Numbered from the stretch's first letter, positions 53,061 to 63,906 are shown. The stretch: 64,000 nt of DNA from Globisporangium splendens (GCA_006386115.1 VFIW01000015.1:124001-188000); one strand, 5' to 3'. A program made the numbers and translations. Notes: generated from the sequence alone by a model not told the origin.

Positions 53061-54739
53061 ATGCGTCTGATTCACAGCCCCCGCGCGCTCGCGCACACCC
53101 ACCGCCAGTGCTCCAGACGCTTCGCCACGTCCAGGTGCGCTCGCGCAATAGCTGTATGACCTCTCATGATATGTGTGTTTGAGCCTCACCACCAAAATGG
53201 ACACTGGTTTGTTGTGTATGCAATGCAGGAAGAATGCGCGCATCTCGATGGAGGAGATCAAGGAGCTGGCGCAGAACCAGCCGACGCCACTGAGTCTACG
53301 GCAGATGAAGACATATGCGGCCGCGGGCGACAAGCTGCGCCTCGTGTCCGCGTGCTTCCTGCATAAAGAGCTCCAGATCCGCTTTGCACGGTGAGTGCGT
53401 GGTGTTATTATGTTTGTGTCTTCTACATCTACGAATTTGCAGCTCATGCACGACACTATATGTTATGAGTAGTGCGATTGTGGAGCTCTCGGACCTGCCG
53501 ATCGGACTGAGTGAGACGGCATCCGTGAAGAAAGCGATCGACGTCTACTCCAACGAGTTGAAGCTTCTGAAATCCATGAATCCGCCGTCGACGCCAGCAG
53601 AAGATCTCATCTTCACGGAAGCGATCAAGAAGGCGAAAGGTCGCGGCACGAACCTCGTCCCGCTGATCTGTGGTGGGCTGAATGAGATGAAGCAAACCGA
53701 TTTAGGGAGCAGCGCGCTGAAGCTCGTGAGCGTGCAGGAGGACATCAAGGATCGCTTGGACACGTTCTTCCTGTCGCGGATCGGCATTCGCATGCTCATC
53801 GGCCAGCATGTGGAATCGCTGGAGAAAGTGGGCGGCCGCGTCGAGCTCGTGGACGTGGAAGCAACCGTGAAGAGCGCGTGCGAGCGCGCTTCAAAACTTT
53901 GCATCAAGTACTTCGGTCAAGCCCCCGAAGTCGAGATCCGTATGGCGGCACGGACTGCAACGGCACCATTTATATACGTGGAGTCGCACCTGCACCACAT
54001 GGTGTTTGAGATCGTCAAGAACTCGATGCGCGCGACGGTCGAGTACCACAATGGGCTACAGCAGAAGAAACCGGGACGTCTGAATCGTCTCGAACAAGTC
54101 ATGAATGGAGACAGTAAGCAACTCGGATTTGTCCTTCCAAGAGTACGTAGGCATCCTGCAAAAGCGGCACCGAAAGGCTCGTAAAGCTCGGTGCCTAATA
54201 TTGTGCTTATCTCTAATTGCTTTATGCAGGTGGAGGATGTTCATGGCGTGACGATCTTCCCAGATGTGCGCAAATATCGGCGGCCGGGTGAGCTGCCTCC
54301 GATCCAGATCGTGATCTGCCAGGGCCAAGAAGGTAGGTGAAACAATGAAATGACTCGGCGTTTTTTTTGTTGGCTCCACTTCTGAAGTAGGTATGCTGTG
54401 CTGCTCACATTCGTAGATGTGACAATAAAAGTCGACGACGAAGGCGGTGGCGTGCCGAGAAGCAAGTGGTCGAAGCTCTGGCATTATGACTACACCACGA
54501 GTCCGCCATACCCGTCGCGAGACTCGTATGGCTTCCAGAGCTTCCGTCAGCAGTTCAGCGGCGGTGGCTACGGGCTGCCGATCGCGCGGCTGTTTGCTCG
54601 GTATTTCGGGGGCGAAGTGACGTTCATCTCACTTGAGGGCTCCGGGTCGAGCGCGTTCATCCAGGCGCATCGTCTCGGCACGAAAGCCGAGGTCGTGCCG
54701 GGCCACGCCACGTTTTCCTTACAGCCGCTGTCGACTTAG
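53061..54739 (+). CDS. PDK-like: Pyruvate dehydrogenase kinase family
   Basis: Five exons (53061-53134, 53229-53390, 53443-54142, 54230-54332, 54417-54739) join in frame to 453 residues. The N-terminus is Arg/Ser/His-rich, a likely mitochondrial presequence. The four-helix domain is followed by a GHKL ATP site: N box H-M-V-F-E-I-V-K-N-S-M-R-A-T, G1 box D-D-E-G-G-G-V-P and G2 box G-G-G-Y-G-L-P-I-A-R-L-F-A-R-Y-F-G-G. It should phosphorylate the E1-alpha subunit of pyruvate (or branched-chain keto acid) dehydrogenase in the matrix and switch it off. The choice between PDK and BCKDK is not settled; the D-E-G-G-G-V-P form favours PDK. Confidence 0.93.
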
Positions 54740-55138
54740 TAATGGTGGACCACAAAATATCAACAAAACTACCTCATACGACAATACTACCTTCAAATTC
54801 CTTCTTTTGTAAGATATATAAAACCTTACTTGACAAATTGAGGTTTATTGTGATAATGGTGAAAGGTACATCAAGAAGTAATACTAATGTATAGAATCCT
54901 CTTTCAGTTTTAATTGCCGAAGAAGATGACCTTGACGCGCCGGACTGAGGTTTTATTGCTTCTGGTTTGACATGCAGGCTTGCTTCAACACACCCATTTC
55001 CGAAAATGCTGTCAGCAACAGCATCTTTATCTTTATAAGGTGAGGTATATTTAAGTTCATCGTCGCGACCTACAATATCCATTCTCCTAACTAATCTTCA
55101 TTGCGAATTTCATACAGCAGCAGCATCTTTATCACAAA
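54740..55138. other. AT-rich intergenic stretch
   Basis: About 400 bp, clearly AT-richer than the genes. It contains an open frame of about 100 codons on the minus strand (54774-55082) with no recognisable motif, which I do not count as a gene. Confidence 0.4.
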
Positions 55139-55141
55139 AGA

Positions 55142-56418
55142 AACGTGCAAGCCCCACCCAACGTCCCGCTCACGAAGAAAGGATTGCCGAATATGCGTAC
55201 TTTGCAAGGGAAAGCGTGGGTTCAGGAACAGGTAGCGCGTGCCAGCGCCACTGACGAGCTACCAGACTGGTTGCCGAGAAAGAAAGACACTGGTCTTGAC
55301 TATTCGTCAGCAGTCGTGCGAGCCTTCACTGTGACGTTCGATCCTTCTTCGGTACGCTCTCCGCCAAGTCGAGAGGCATACTACCGGCAAAAGCTCGAGG
55401 AGGTGAGCACGTTCTTCGAGCTCGTGCAAGCACAGAGACAGGTGTATGTCCCACCTCCGCCCATTAAGCCTCGCCACCTGGACATCATCAAGAGCTTGTG
55501 TGCTGATTTTGCGGACCTTGACAACGCGAGTCGGGGTGCAACTGGAGATGGTTCCGTCGAGATGCCCAAGTTGATCCGGATGCTCGACTATGCTACCGAT
55601 CTGGATATGAAAGACGCCACCGAACTCGGTCGCGGAGGTTTTGGCGTTGTCTGACAAGGCACACTGACGCAAGCAGACGACAGAGTGGTCGTGGCAGTTA
55701 AGCGCCTTCACCAAGACAAGCCCACGAAGAAGGAAAAGGTCGCGTTCATTAAAGAAGCCACTATCCTCGCACACCTTGGCAAACACGACAATATCGTGCA
55801 CTTGATTGGGTGCACGTTTTCGCCGTTGATGCTGGTGATGGAGTACGTGGCTATGGGAAGCCTCTCGTACTTGCTGCACTACTGTGAAGACAGTGCAATC
55901 GAAGCCAAGATGACGGACGGACGCGTGAAGAAGAACATCACAGTGAGTACTTGCGACGGCATGAGCTAGTTGCACGCCAGTGGCATCGTGCACGGGGATC
56001 TGAAGCCGCAAAATGTGCTCATCTCCCACGACTTCCAAGCAAAGTCACGGATTTCGGGCTCGCTCGCCTTCGCGCGAAAACGGCGACAACGACGGCGTCA
56101 CATCTGCTCTCATCTGTGACTGCTGTTGTCACGGACGACGATGATGGACAAGACGACGTTGGTGGTGGTGCGGCTGGCACGGCAGGGTACATGGCTCCAG
56201 AGCTTTTGGAAGGAAGCGTGCTGGTGAGCCCGAGTTCGGATGTGTACTCGTTCGGTGTGCTATTGAACGAGCTGATCCAGGAAGAAGAACCGTACTACGA
56301 GAGTTTGAACAAGTTTCACGGGAAGGGACCGCGTCCTGCTGCTGTCAAAAATGCCGTGTTTAATGCGTTAGGTTCGAGTCAAACGGATGTTGTAGGGAGC
56401 TCTGTCGATTGTGTGTGA
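55142..56418 (+). pseudogene. Tyrosine-kinase-like protein kinase, decayed
   Basis: The gene covers an N-terminal region and a nearly whole kinase domain: G-R-G-G-F-G-V-V glycine loop, V-A-V-K-R-L with the ATP Lys, [34 protein letters not shown] and [10 protein letters not shown]. At least three lesions break it: a TGA right after the glycine loop at 55652 (probably an altered Trp codon), a TAG at about 55967 just before L-H-A-S-G-I-V-H, and a frame change near 56040 before V-T-D-F-G. The C-terminal end after P-Y-Y-E-S-L-N-K-F is also lost. H-G-D replaces H-R-D. No start codon was identified. Confidence 0.85.
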
Positions 56419-56597
56419 TTTGAGTGTTGTGCTTTATGTCACGTGTGTCTAATCCATTGTCTCGCGTGGGTCAACCAACAGCTCGTCACCATACAAAGTC
56501 AATTTGCCGTCATTCAAAACACCAATCGCATTATCAACAGAGAAGAAGAGAACACACGCACACACGAATTCAAGAAGGAAAAACGGATATGGAAGCT

Positions 56598-59500
56598 CTA
56601 CTTGGCGATGCTGACCAGCAGTCCATCCTGTTGATACCACAACTGCGTGGCGTAGTCCCCAATCGACACGCCGATCGTGCCGTTCACTTTCATCAGCAGC
56701 CCCGACGTCGCCGAGTGGAGCAGCGCTGCAATCGCCTCGGGGCTGAAGAAGCTGTCCACGTCAGCGTGCATGCACTCGCCAACCGAGCCACGCGGGCAAA
56801 TGGGCAGCTTTTGCTCACAATGGACGCCTTGGCAGCAAGTGAAGCAGCCAGGCGAGTTCGCAGGCACAAACATTGGTGCAAACTTGGATGGCGCGAAATG
56901 GGCAAGCGGCTCGGTGTAGTATTTCTCACAAACCAACTTGCCGTCGACTGTAGCAAACAACAGAACACAGCACGCATCACATCGATTGTTAGATTAGCAC
57001 AGTTCAAAGCGGCACAAAAAGAGCAACGAACCCTTGCTTTGGTCTTCGCAAGGGTACAACTCCAAGTCCGCAGCAGTGACCAAGATGCTTTCGCTGAATG
57101 GGTTCTGCAAGCGCAACGCAGTCGGGATCTGGCTCAGGTGCAGGATCGACGGGGTGTACAACACTGACGACATCACTAGCGTTGGCGTCTTTGGGAACAA
57201 ATCTGCCAAGGTTGGTAGCATCGACGGAATCGTCAACGCCTTCAGAGCAGGCTGTAAGATGTCAAGCGTTGTGCTTTCTTGGGTGCCTCGAATGGCGATC
57301 TAAACAAACCGAGAGATTGGTCAGACACCCGGATCACATTCATTTCAACAATATAAACGCAAAAACAAAATGTAATACCTTCTGAGCCTTCCCACTCGTG
57401 AAATATCCCGACACAAAATTCGAGAGAAACCGCCGCGCAATCGGGAGATCGGCATCGGCAGGCGCCAAGTCGAACTTCCCGCTGAGAATCGTTTCTTCCC
57501 CACAGCACTTGAGGTCGAAATCCTCAATGTGCGCGGCACCCATGCGTGCATTCTCTGACAGCACATCGAACTGGAGCGCGCCGAGTTTGGTCTGCACCAC
57601 CGATGGGTTGCGGATCGAAAACTTCATCGTCAGCATCATCGACGAGCGGAGTCCTTTCTCGATATCGACGCTCAAGATTTCCACAGGCGGGTTCGTGAAA
57701 GAATTCATGCCTGGAATCAACGGCGCGCCTTCAATGGGGATCCGCTGCAGTGGAAGCATGCCCATGCGTGTCTCGACAAATGGAAACGCGCCTTGGTTTG
57801 TTTTAGGATCCGATGCCAATTGCATCACGATGTCGCCTTCCTTTGTGAGCAGGTCGGTGATAAAACCTGCCATCGCGGTCACTTGATCATCGTCGTTGAA
57901 CTGGATCGGGTAGTACGTGCTCATATTGAGTCGAAAGGCTCCGTTGTCAGTCTGATTGAACTCACATACTTCGCGTCCAGAGACGAGTGCACCGAGCGGC
58001 ACGGACTTGTCATTCTCCATCGTCAGCGCAATCGACAGATTCGTGATGCCCAAAGGGATTTGGATCGATGGCGGCATCTTCACCTGAGCGTCCAAGCTCG
58101 TTCGAACCAGCATTTGGGTATTCGTCGAACGTGATGATCCTCGCAATGAAAGCTTCGTGTCATCTTCTTTCAAAACAACATCGAGTCGCGTCATATTGAT
58201 CCCCGAAATCAACTGGAAGCCCGGTTTCACGCCAGGAAAGACCGCACCAATCTTCATCCCAATCAGTGCCTTTTGCAACCAAATGCAATCGGGATATTCT
58301 GACCCCATGATCGTGACAGCTACGCTCGAAGGCTCCCCACGAAGGTACTTGGAGAAGAAATCGGCGATTGCATCACTCACACGACCACTGGAATCCCGCT
58401 TCGGGAGTAGTGTCCCTTGCATCGGAAGCCGATTGTCGCCAGGTGCTAATGTCATGCGACCATGGAGTTGACCGAGCGATTCGCCGGTTGTTTCCACGCC
58501 TAGTTCCATCTCGAGTGCTCCAATCGAGACCGCGAAAAGCGATGGGTTCCAGATCGCAATGTCGGTCTTGATCACTTCTCCGTGGCGGGATGGATCACCT
58601 CCACCTGGGAGCAGAAAGTCAATGATCGATACATTATTGAAATCGTGCATTCCAACAAGCGTCGTCGTGACGTTCAGCGGCAGCCCCGAAAGTTTCAACA
58701 CGTCTGAAATAAGAAGAAAGGCAAAATCAAAACAATCAAGAGTATGTGAGTATCATCATCACCTCAGCAAAGACACACAAACATAATACTAGAGAAACAA
58801 GATAGACACGTACTCAGTGCACCATGCGCGACGACGTTGAGATGCCCTTCAAGACGCAAGTCCACGGTATCCTTCACGACCGCGTCACGAACAAACTCGC
58901 CAAACGGAGCACCGTCTTTCTCGAAACGCAACTCCGTAGTACAATTCACCGTGATGTTGCTGCGCTCGACCAGGCGGCCATTCACAATATCCACCTTCAA
59001 TGCGGAGAGCTCACCAAGCAGCACTTCGTCGAGCTGTTTCCGCGCATATAGCTTCACGCTCATGTGGATCTCCGAGAGCATCAGAACCGAGTTCGGTCCC
59101 AATGGACTGGTCGCTTCCACAGCCAGAGCCGTGTTGATTCCAAGGTGCACATTCACATTGGTTTTGTCGGGCGGATCAAGCGCCAGGCTCTGGAAAAACA
59201 GCTTGCCGACCAGCGGATCTTTCTGTGGCGGCAAAATCGCGGGGATCGATAGTGTTTGCATGGCCTGATTGTAAATGTCCACAGAGGTGGCTTGCGGATG
59301 GCACGCTACCACCGTCAGCTTTGCAGGCGTGTTGCTTAGATACTTGGAGATCAAACCACTGATCGCGTCTTGGTTCGCCCCAAGCATCTCGCCCTCGAGC
59401 TCCAGTAGATTGTACCCAAACGCAGTATCATTCGATCCTGAGAGCGACGTGCACTCTGGATGCGAGGCGTCGGTACTGCCGACACTAATGCTTGCGTCTG

Positions 59501-60341
59501 CCGCTGTGGCCAGAGCTGCCACCAGCGTTTCCTTGCCCACCGTAGGGTAATGCGCTCGAAGACAGAGCTTCCCCACAGGGAGCATCGTCGTGATCGACGG
59601 GTTATACAAACACGTTCGGATCTTGGCGACCACCTGTGTGGGCGTCGACGCTGTCATGTCGATACCCGCGATCTGCATCTTCTTCATCCCATCGAGTCCC
59701 TTGAAGCTCAGCGTCTTGTTGAATGGAATCGCGTCAAGATCAAAGCTAATAATTCCCCACAGTAAGCGAATGTGGAGTCCCAATGCACCGACGAGAGTGT
59801 ACTGCACGTCGGACTTCTGGATCATGTCGTGCGCAAACAAGTCCCACGCCGTGCGGTTTTCAATCGAGAGCGTCGAATTCGGGAACGCAATCACGTTCTC
59901 TCCGTTATGGATGTCCATCCCCGGCGCTACGAGCGAGCCAACCGCTTGACCTTCTCCTTTCTCAGCTCCGTATTTGAGCGTGAACGTCGTCGGATCGATT
60001 TGCACGCCAAACGCCGAGGGGGAGGTCAACACGAGCGTGATATTGAGCGTCACGTTACTCGCCTGCGGGTGCGTCAGCTGCATCCTCTTGATCGTCATCT
60101 GCGCGTCGCGGATGGAGCTCTTCGCGATGCTGCGCACAGGGATCTTGGCAAACGCGCGCACGAGCACGAGCACGACGAGCGTCACCACGCCGTACAGGAT
60201 CCAGCGGATGTACTTCTTGGACGCCGGATCGCGCTTGCGCGGATCGTGGTCGATACTGTGGGTTCCTGCGTAGGGCAGCAGCGGCTCGTGTGCGTCGTCG
60301 ACGCCGTCGTTCACGTCCTTGGCCATCGCCTTGGACAGCAT
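56598..60341 (-). CDS. DUF3712 (Tag1-like) single-pass membrane protein
   Basis: Four exons (58814-60341, 57379-58703, 57032-57299, 56598-56947) join in frame to 1156 residues. A short cytosolic N-terminus (K-R-D-P-A-S-K-K) is followed by one TM segment (residues about 48-65). A long luminal region with several repeats of a beta-sandwich follows, each with a P-S-x-F or P-S-x-x-x-x-x-G-x-L pattern (for instance I-W-N-P-S-L-F-A-V-S-I-G-A-L and I-R-N-P-S-V-V-Q-T-K-L-G-A-L) and N-glycosylation sites. This is the DUF3712/LEA2-like architecture of fungal Tag1, a vacuolar membrane protein that tunes TORC1 during autophagy. The last exon is Cys-rich. The function in oomycetes is inferred only from architecture. 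Confidence 0.72.
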
Positions 60342-60615
60342 TTTCGTTCCCTTTTTTCTTGATACAAGAGTGATGTTGATGGCACTTCAATAGGAGGCTC
60401 ATCAATGCGAGCGGAGGAAAATAAGCTGTTATAGAGTTTTATGCAGTATGAGAAAACAGTGGCAGAATGATGGAGAAGGACGCTTCAACTGCCAAACATG
60501 CCATTGTAAAGGTTTCTGCGAGTGAGAAGAATGAGGGTACGCAGTTGTGCTGGAGTGAGATGACACTTCAACAAGTGATATGCTGTTGGAAAGGTGGACG
60601 AAGGAGGTTACGCGG

Positions 60616-61176
60616 TTACGCTCCGCGTGGGTACAGCTCATTCCAAACGAGCCCATTTGTTATTGGCGACACTAGGTTACTGCAGCCCGCTTTCAGGCTA
60701 CGCCTCGAGTACAGGCTGCACCGTGTGAGCAGGTTAGAGAAATAATCTCTCCAACCCACGCATTTTTGTATCTGACTCTTTTTTTTTTTTTTTATCTCCC
60801 CTCGCTGCAAGTGCGCTGGTCGCGTCTTCGCCTGCAAGACCTCTTTCGCGATTTGTATGATGCTGAGCGCGGCGTTGACATCGCGATCCCAGAAGACCTT
60901 GCAATCACTGGTGGCACAGCGCAAAACTGGTCTGGATCTGAGCGTCCCAGATAGAACGCCATACACAACCCTAAAGACCGTGGTGCTCTCGAGATTGTTG
61001 TGGCACCTGAAACATCGCTTGCTGGTTCTGAACTCGTCTGTCGTCCAGACTGTCGTGAGCTTGGACAGCTCTTTTTTGCCTTTGACAGGTCCAGAAGCGT
61101 GTCCCTTGATTGTGTCTTGACGACTCCAACCTCCCATTGCGATCAACGTACGCCTGTAATGGGTTAAAACCTGCCA
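60616..61176 (-). pseudogene. Fanzor (eukaryotic TnpB-like nuclease) C-terminal relic
   Basis: The frame opens just after an in-frame TAA near 61179 and encodes W-Q-V-L-T-H-Y-R-R, then M-G-G-W-S-R-Q-D-T-I-K-G. A zinc ribbon follows (R-T-S-K-R-C-F-R-C-H and later R-C-A-T-S-D-C-K-V-F-W), then D-R-D-V-N-A-A-L-S-I-I. The D-E-F-R-T-S-K-x-C-x-x-C-H and R-D-V-N-A-A strings are the signature of the TnpB/Fanzor C-terminus; the Asp of R-D-V-N-A-A is the third RuvC catalytic residue. The first two RuvC motifs and the whole N-terminal half are missing, so the relic cannot be an active nuclease. The tail after the RuvC-III motif is basic low-complexity. Confidence 0.72.
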
Positions 61177-61210
61177 TTACATGAGGGTGGTGTGTCCCCA
61201 CATGCACGTG

Positions 61211-61231
61211 TGACGTCATTCGATGACGTCA
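61211..61231. repeat. Perfect 9-bp inverted repeat, CRE-like
   Basis: TGACGTCAT, a 3-base loop, then ATGACGTCA. Each arm holds the TGACGTCA octamer recognised by bZIP (CREB/ATF) factors in other eukaryotes. Confidence 0.85.
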
Positions 61232-61240
61232 CGAGTGTTC

Positions 61241-61322
61241 TCTGTGCTGATCAGTGCAGAATGTTGTTCTCATGTACGAATCAGTACAGAGTAATGACAT
61301 CCATGCACTAATCAAGTACTGA
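61241..61322. repeat. Three degenerate hairpin-like repeats
   Basis: Copies at 61241-61260, 61270-61290 and 61301-61322, spaced about 30 bp. Each has the form (C/G)-TG-(C/T)-(A/G)-C, then AATCA or GATCA, then an inverted arm. The first is a near-perfect palindrome around TGATCA. Confidence 0.5.
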
Positions 61323-61642
61323 GTGATGGTTCCTGCTTGGGAAACTGGACTGGTGACGAGACCGGCGTGTCTCTGCCGCCTGGAGTGAGTGGCGCGAGCC
61401 AATCACTTTGCAGGGATATTATACAAGACTTGAAGTTCAAGCTTGTAGAAGATCCCGTAGGTTCAACGTCAGTGTACCCAAGGTTTTATATATCAGATTA
61501 ATAGGTTTTATTGTGCATGTTTAGGTTTTAGTTGTAAAACGTGTAGGAGCCCTTGGGGTTCATTAGTAAGTAGCGACAGGAACCATAAGCTCATTTCAAT
61601 TCAGTTGCAAATTTTCCTCCCAGCCCTCAAGTCTTCTTCCTC

Positions 61643-62176
61643 TGTAACCGGACACTTCCGAGTTACGCAGCACGGTACGTGTGTGAGGAAGCGTATGCAA
61701 CGCTTCTCTCAAGGACTCCGTTCCGAGAGCGGTTGCCTGCTTCCTGCAGTGCAACAATCGGTTACCTATAGGTCTCTATAGAGTAACCGTCGATAACCAA
61801 AGACTCAGTTGACGGTAAAAATGGAACTGTTTATTCGTTGGGGGTTGCCCTCTGCAGGACACCCTGAATTACCTTTATGTAACTATGAACAATAGCAATC
61901 TCAAGTGTAATTACTCCCCATGGGGCAATGAGTGGCTATGAAAGACTAACGCTAGTTGTCTTATGTGATTGGGTGAAATGCATGTTCAATTATGTCCAAT
62001 CGGAGGCGCCGTCACTCAGACTGGCTGCCGGCTCCACCGTGAAGGTTCGAGCAAGTACGACGAACCTCATGGTTCGGTCTTAAACTTGTTGCGCGTACTC
62101 TACGTACCGCAAGGTTCGGTTTGGTTGTGTGGCACAACACAAGTGCGTAACCATGTTACAGTGTAACCCCGTTACA
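61643..62176 (-). repeat. Long terminal repeat (3' LTR), 534 bp
   Basis: Begins TGTAACCGG and ends CCGTTACA on the plus strand, that is, TG...CA ends with a 6-bp terminal inverted repeat TGTAAC/GTTACA. The inner end borders a purine tract in the minus-strand direction. The other LTR is not in the window, so the left boundary is set by the inverted repeat only. It contains several GTAAC-GTTAC dyads. Confidence 0.65.
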
Positions 62177-62190
62177 CCACCCCCCACTTA
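62177..62190 (-). other. Polypurine tract of the Gypsy element
   Basis: Reads TAAGTGGGGGGTGG on the minus strand, immediately before the LTR. This is the expected site for priming of plus-strand DNA synthesis and confirms the element's orientation. Confidence 0.7.
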
Positions 62191-62360
62191 AAGTGCGAAA
62201 CACTCGAAGGGTCGGTGTGAGAAACGTGTGGATCTCGCGCGTGTGCACCGAGAAAGGGGAACATTCGTGTATTCCTCGGGAAAGAGCACAGCGGCGACGC
62301 GTGCGTTAATTTCACCGAGTGTTGGCACATATAGTCACTGTGCTCGCGCACGTGAGTATC

Positions 62361-63906
62361 ATGGCTACCAACAAAGCTGTCCGCGAGAAGCTCGCGCGAC
62401 AAAAAGGGGAAGGCGTCGGCACTCTCGTCGAAACTCTGCGCAAGCGCGAGGAAGACAGAGAGGTCGCGTCGAGCGCAAGACGAACGACGGTCACCGCGGA
62501 TGCGGTCGACGTGCCTGCGGAGAGCGACGGCAGGTCTGCTCTCACATCTGATAGCGCTCCTGCTATAAGCAGTGAGCTGCGATTCGGAGATCTCCCTTCC
62601 GTGAAGCCGTTGTTCGCGCGTGCTTTGGAAGAGGAGGAAGTGACTGAGGAATTCCTCGTCGTCGACAATGACGGGAGCTCGCTTGAAGACGAGGGAGCGC
62701 TCACCATGAAGCTCGGCTCCGTCGACGAGTGGGTCGAGTACGAGGAGTTGCAAAGCGAGCGACACGCCGCTTATCTCCACGAGCTCGAGCGAGATCCATC
62801 CGCTGACGTCTCGATGTATCGGACGAAGGAGGAAAATGACGCCGTTGAGGCTGTCAACAATCGTAAGAGGAAGCACGAAGTCCTCATTACAAACGAAGAG
62901 GCAGGAGTGCGAGCCATCGTTCACGATGAGCTCAAGTACTCACTGCCCGAAATGCCGCCGCCAGAACTATGGCCGGCTGGCAAGACCGCATCGAATCTGC
63001 TCGCGAGAGCTAGACTTTGTGCGCGGGACTATGACGCTCAATTTAAAAAATTGGCGTGAAAAGCGATTGCGGGGTGAAAATGGGGAATTGCGTATTCACC
63101 CGATCCCAGTCGTCCTCTTTGTTGGAGAGACGGAAGAAGAGTACGATGCCGACTTCATGTCGTGCATCAATAAAATTAAGGGAGGTAGCACTCGCACAGT
63201 GTCTACCGATCCGACAGCGCAACGCAGTCAACGCATGCAATTTGCAGTTGACCGTGTTCGTCTGTTTCGCTCCAAGCAGGGCGGTGGCACGCCTCTGCGA
63301 GCGGGTGGTCGCGCTGGTAACAGGCGACAAATTACTCGCGCGAATGACAGTCCCTCAGTTGCGCCTCAAAGGCGTCAGCAAGATCCAGGACGTCTTCGCG
63401 AAGACGCTCAGCAGGCTCCCACGAGCTCTGCGACACATCGTACCCACGCCACTTCACAAGGTAGTGGGTGTTCCCCTTACGCCGCTGCACACGCAGCAGG
63501 CGCTCAACATGGTAGTGGCGCTGTCCCTGCTTGTCAATCAGCGGGACAGGTGGCGCCCTACTTCGCTTCAGCATCGGTGGTTGCACCAGATGCGATGGTT
63601 CAGATGGTTCACGCGAACGCATCGTCTTTGGGGGCGCTACAGCAAGCCGTCCGTACCCTTCGCCAGCAATATCTGGACGAAACCTCGCTGTTGAAGCAGA
63701 GGGTGACAGCGCTTGAGACGGAGCTGAAGGAAGCTCGTCAGATGCTGGAGGAGTACCATGTTCGCGGGAAGCACTTCCACGCGAGGTACGCTCCGCGGGT
63801 GAAGACGCTTTGGGAGAGGCACACCGCGCTCGTGTCTCGATGGGCGGCGTCTGAGCCCCCTGATGAGACCGACGTTCTCCCGGACTGGGATAAAAATCCA
63901 CAGTAG
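62361..63906 (+). CDS. Antisense ORF inside the Gypsy element
   Basis: Runs opposite to the element's own genes, between integrase and 3' LTR, and overlaps the integrase linker and chromodomain. The first segment (62361 to about 63050) encodes M-A-T-N-K-A-V-R-E-K-L-A-R-Q-K followed by an acidic, helical domain. A one-base shift at the A-run near 63045-63051 leads into N-W-R-E-K-R-L-R-G-E-N-G and, after a low-complexity middle, a strong coiled coil (L-L-K-Q-R-V-T-A-L-E-T-E-L-K-E-A-R) ending D-W-D-K-N-P-Q then TAG. With one base removed the length is 515 codons. No zinc knuckle or other gag feature is seen. Role unknown; it could be a protein or a decayed remnant. Confidence 0.55.

Larger units (their letters stand above)
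61177..61642. other. Spacer with dyad repeats between Fanzor relic and LTR
   Basis: About 470 bp without coding sequence. It contains a palindrome and a set of three hairpin-like repeats, listed separately, and AT-rich sequence from about 61480 to 61560. It is the host flank of the LTR element. Confidence 0.5.

Noticed and set aside
54774..55082. Minus-strand open frame of about 100 codons
   Set aside because: AT-rich spacer, no motif, no splice partner; left as intergenic.
56365..56380. GGTTCGAGTC, like a tRNA B box
   Set aside because: No A box at the right distance and no cloverleaf stems; it lies within the kinase pseudogene.
61211..61322. CRISPR-like spaced repeats
   Set aside because: Repeats are degenerate, only three copies, in nuclear eukaryotic DNA with no associated genes.
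62361..63906. Antisense ORF as the gag gene of a plus-strand element
   Set aside because: The polypurine tract and the integrase/chromodomain frame show the element runs on the minus strand, and there is no zinc knuckle.
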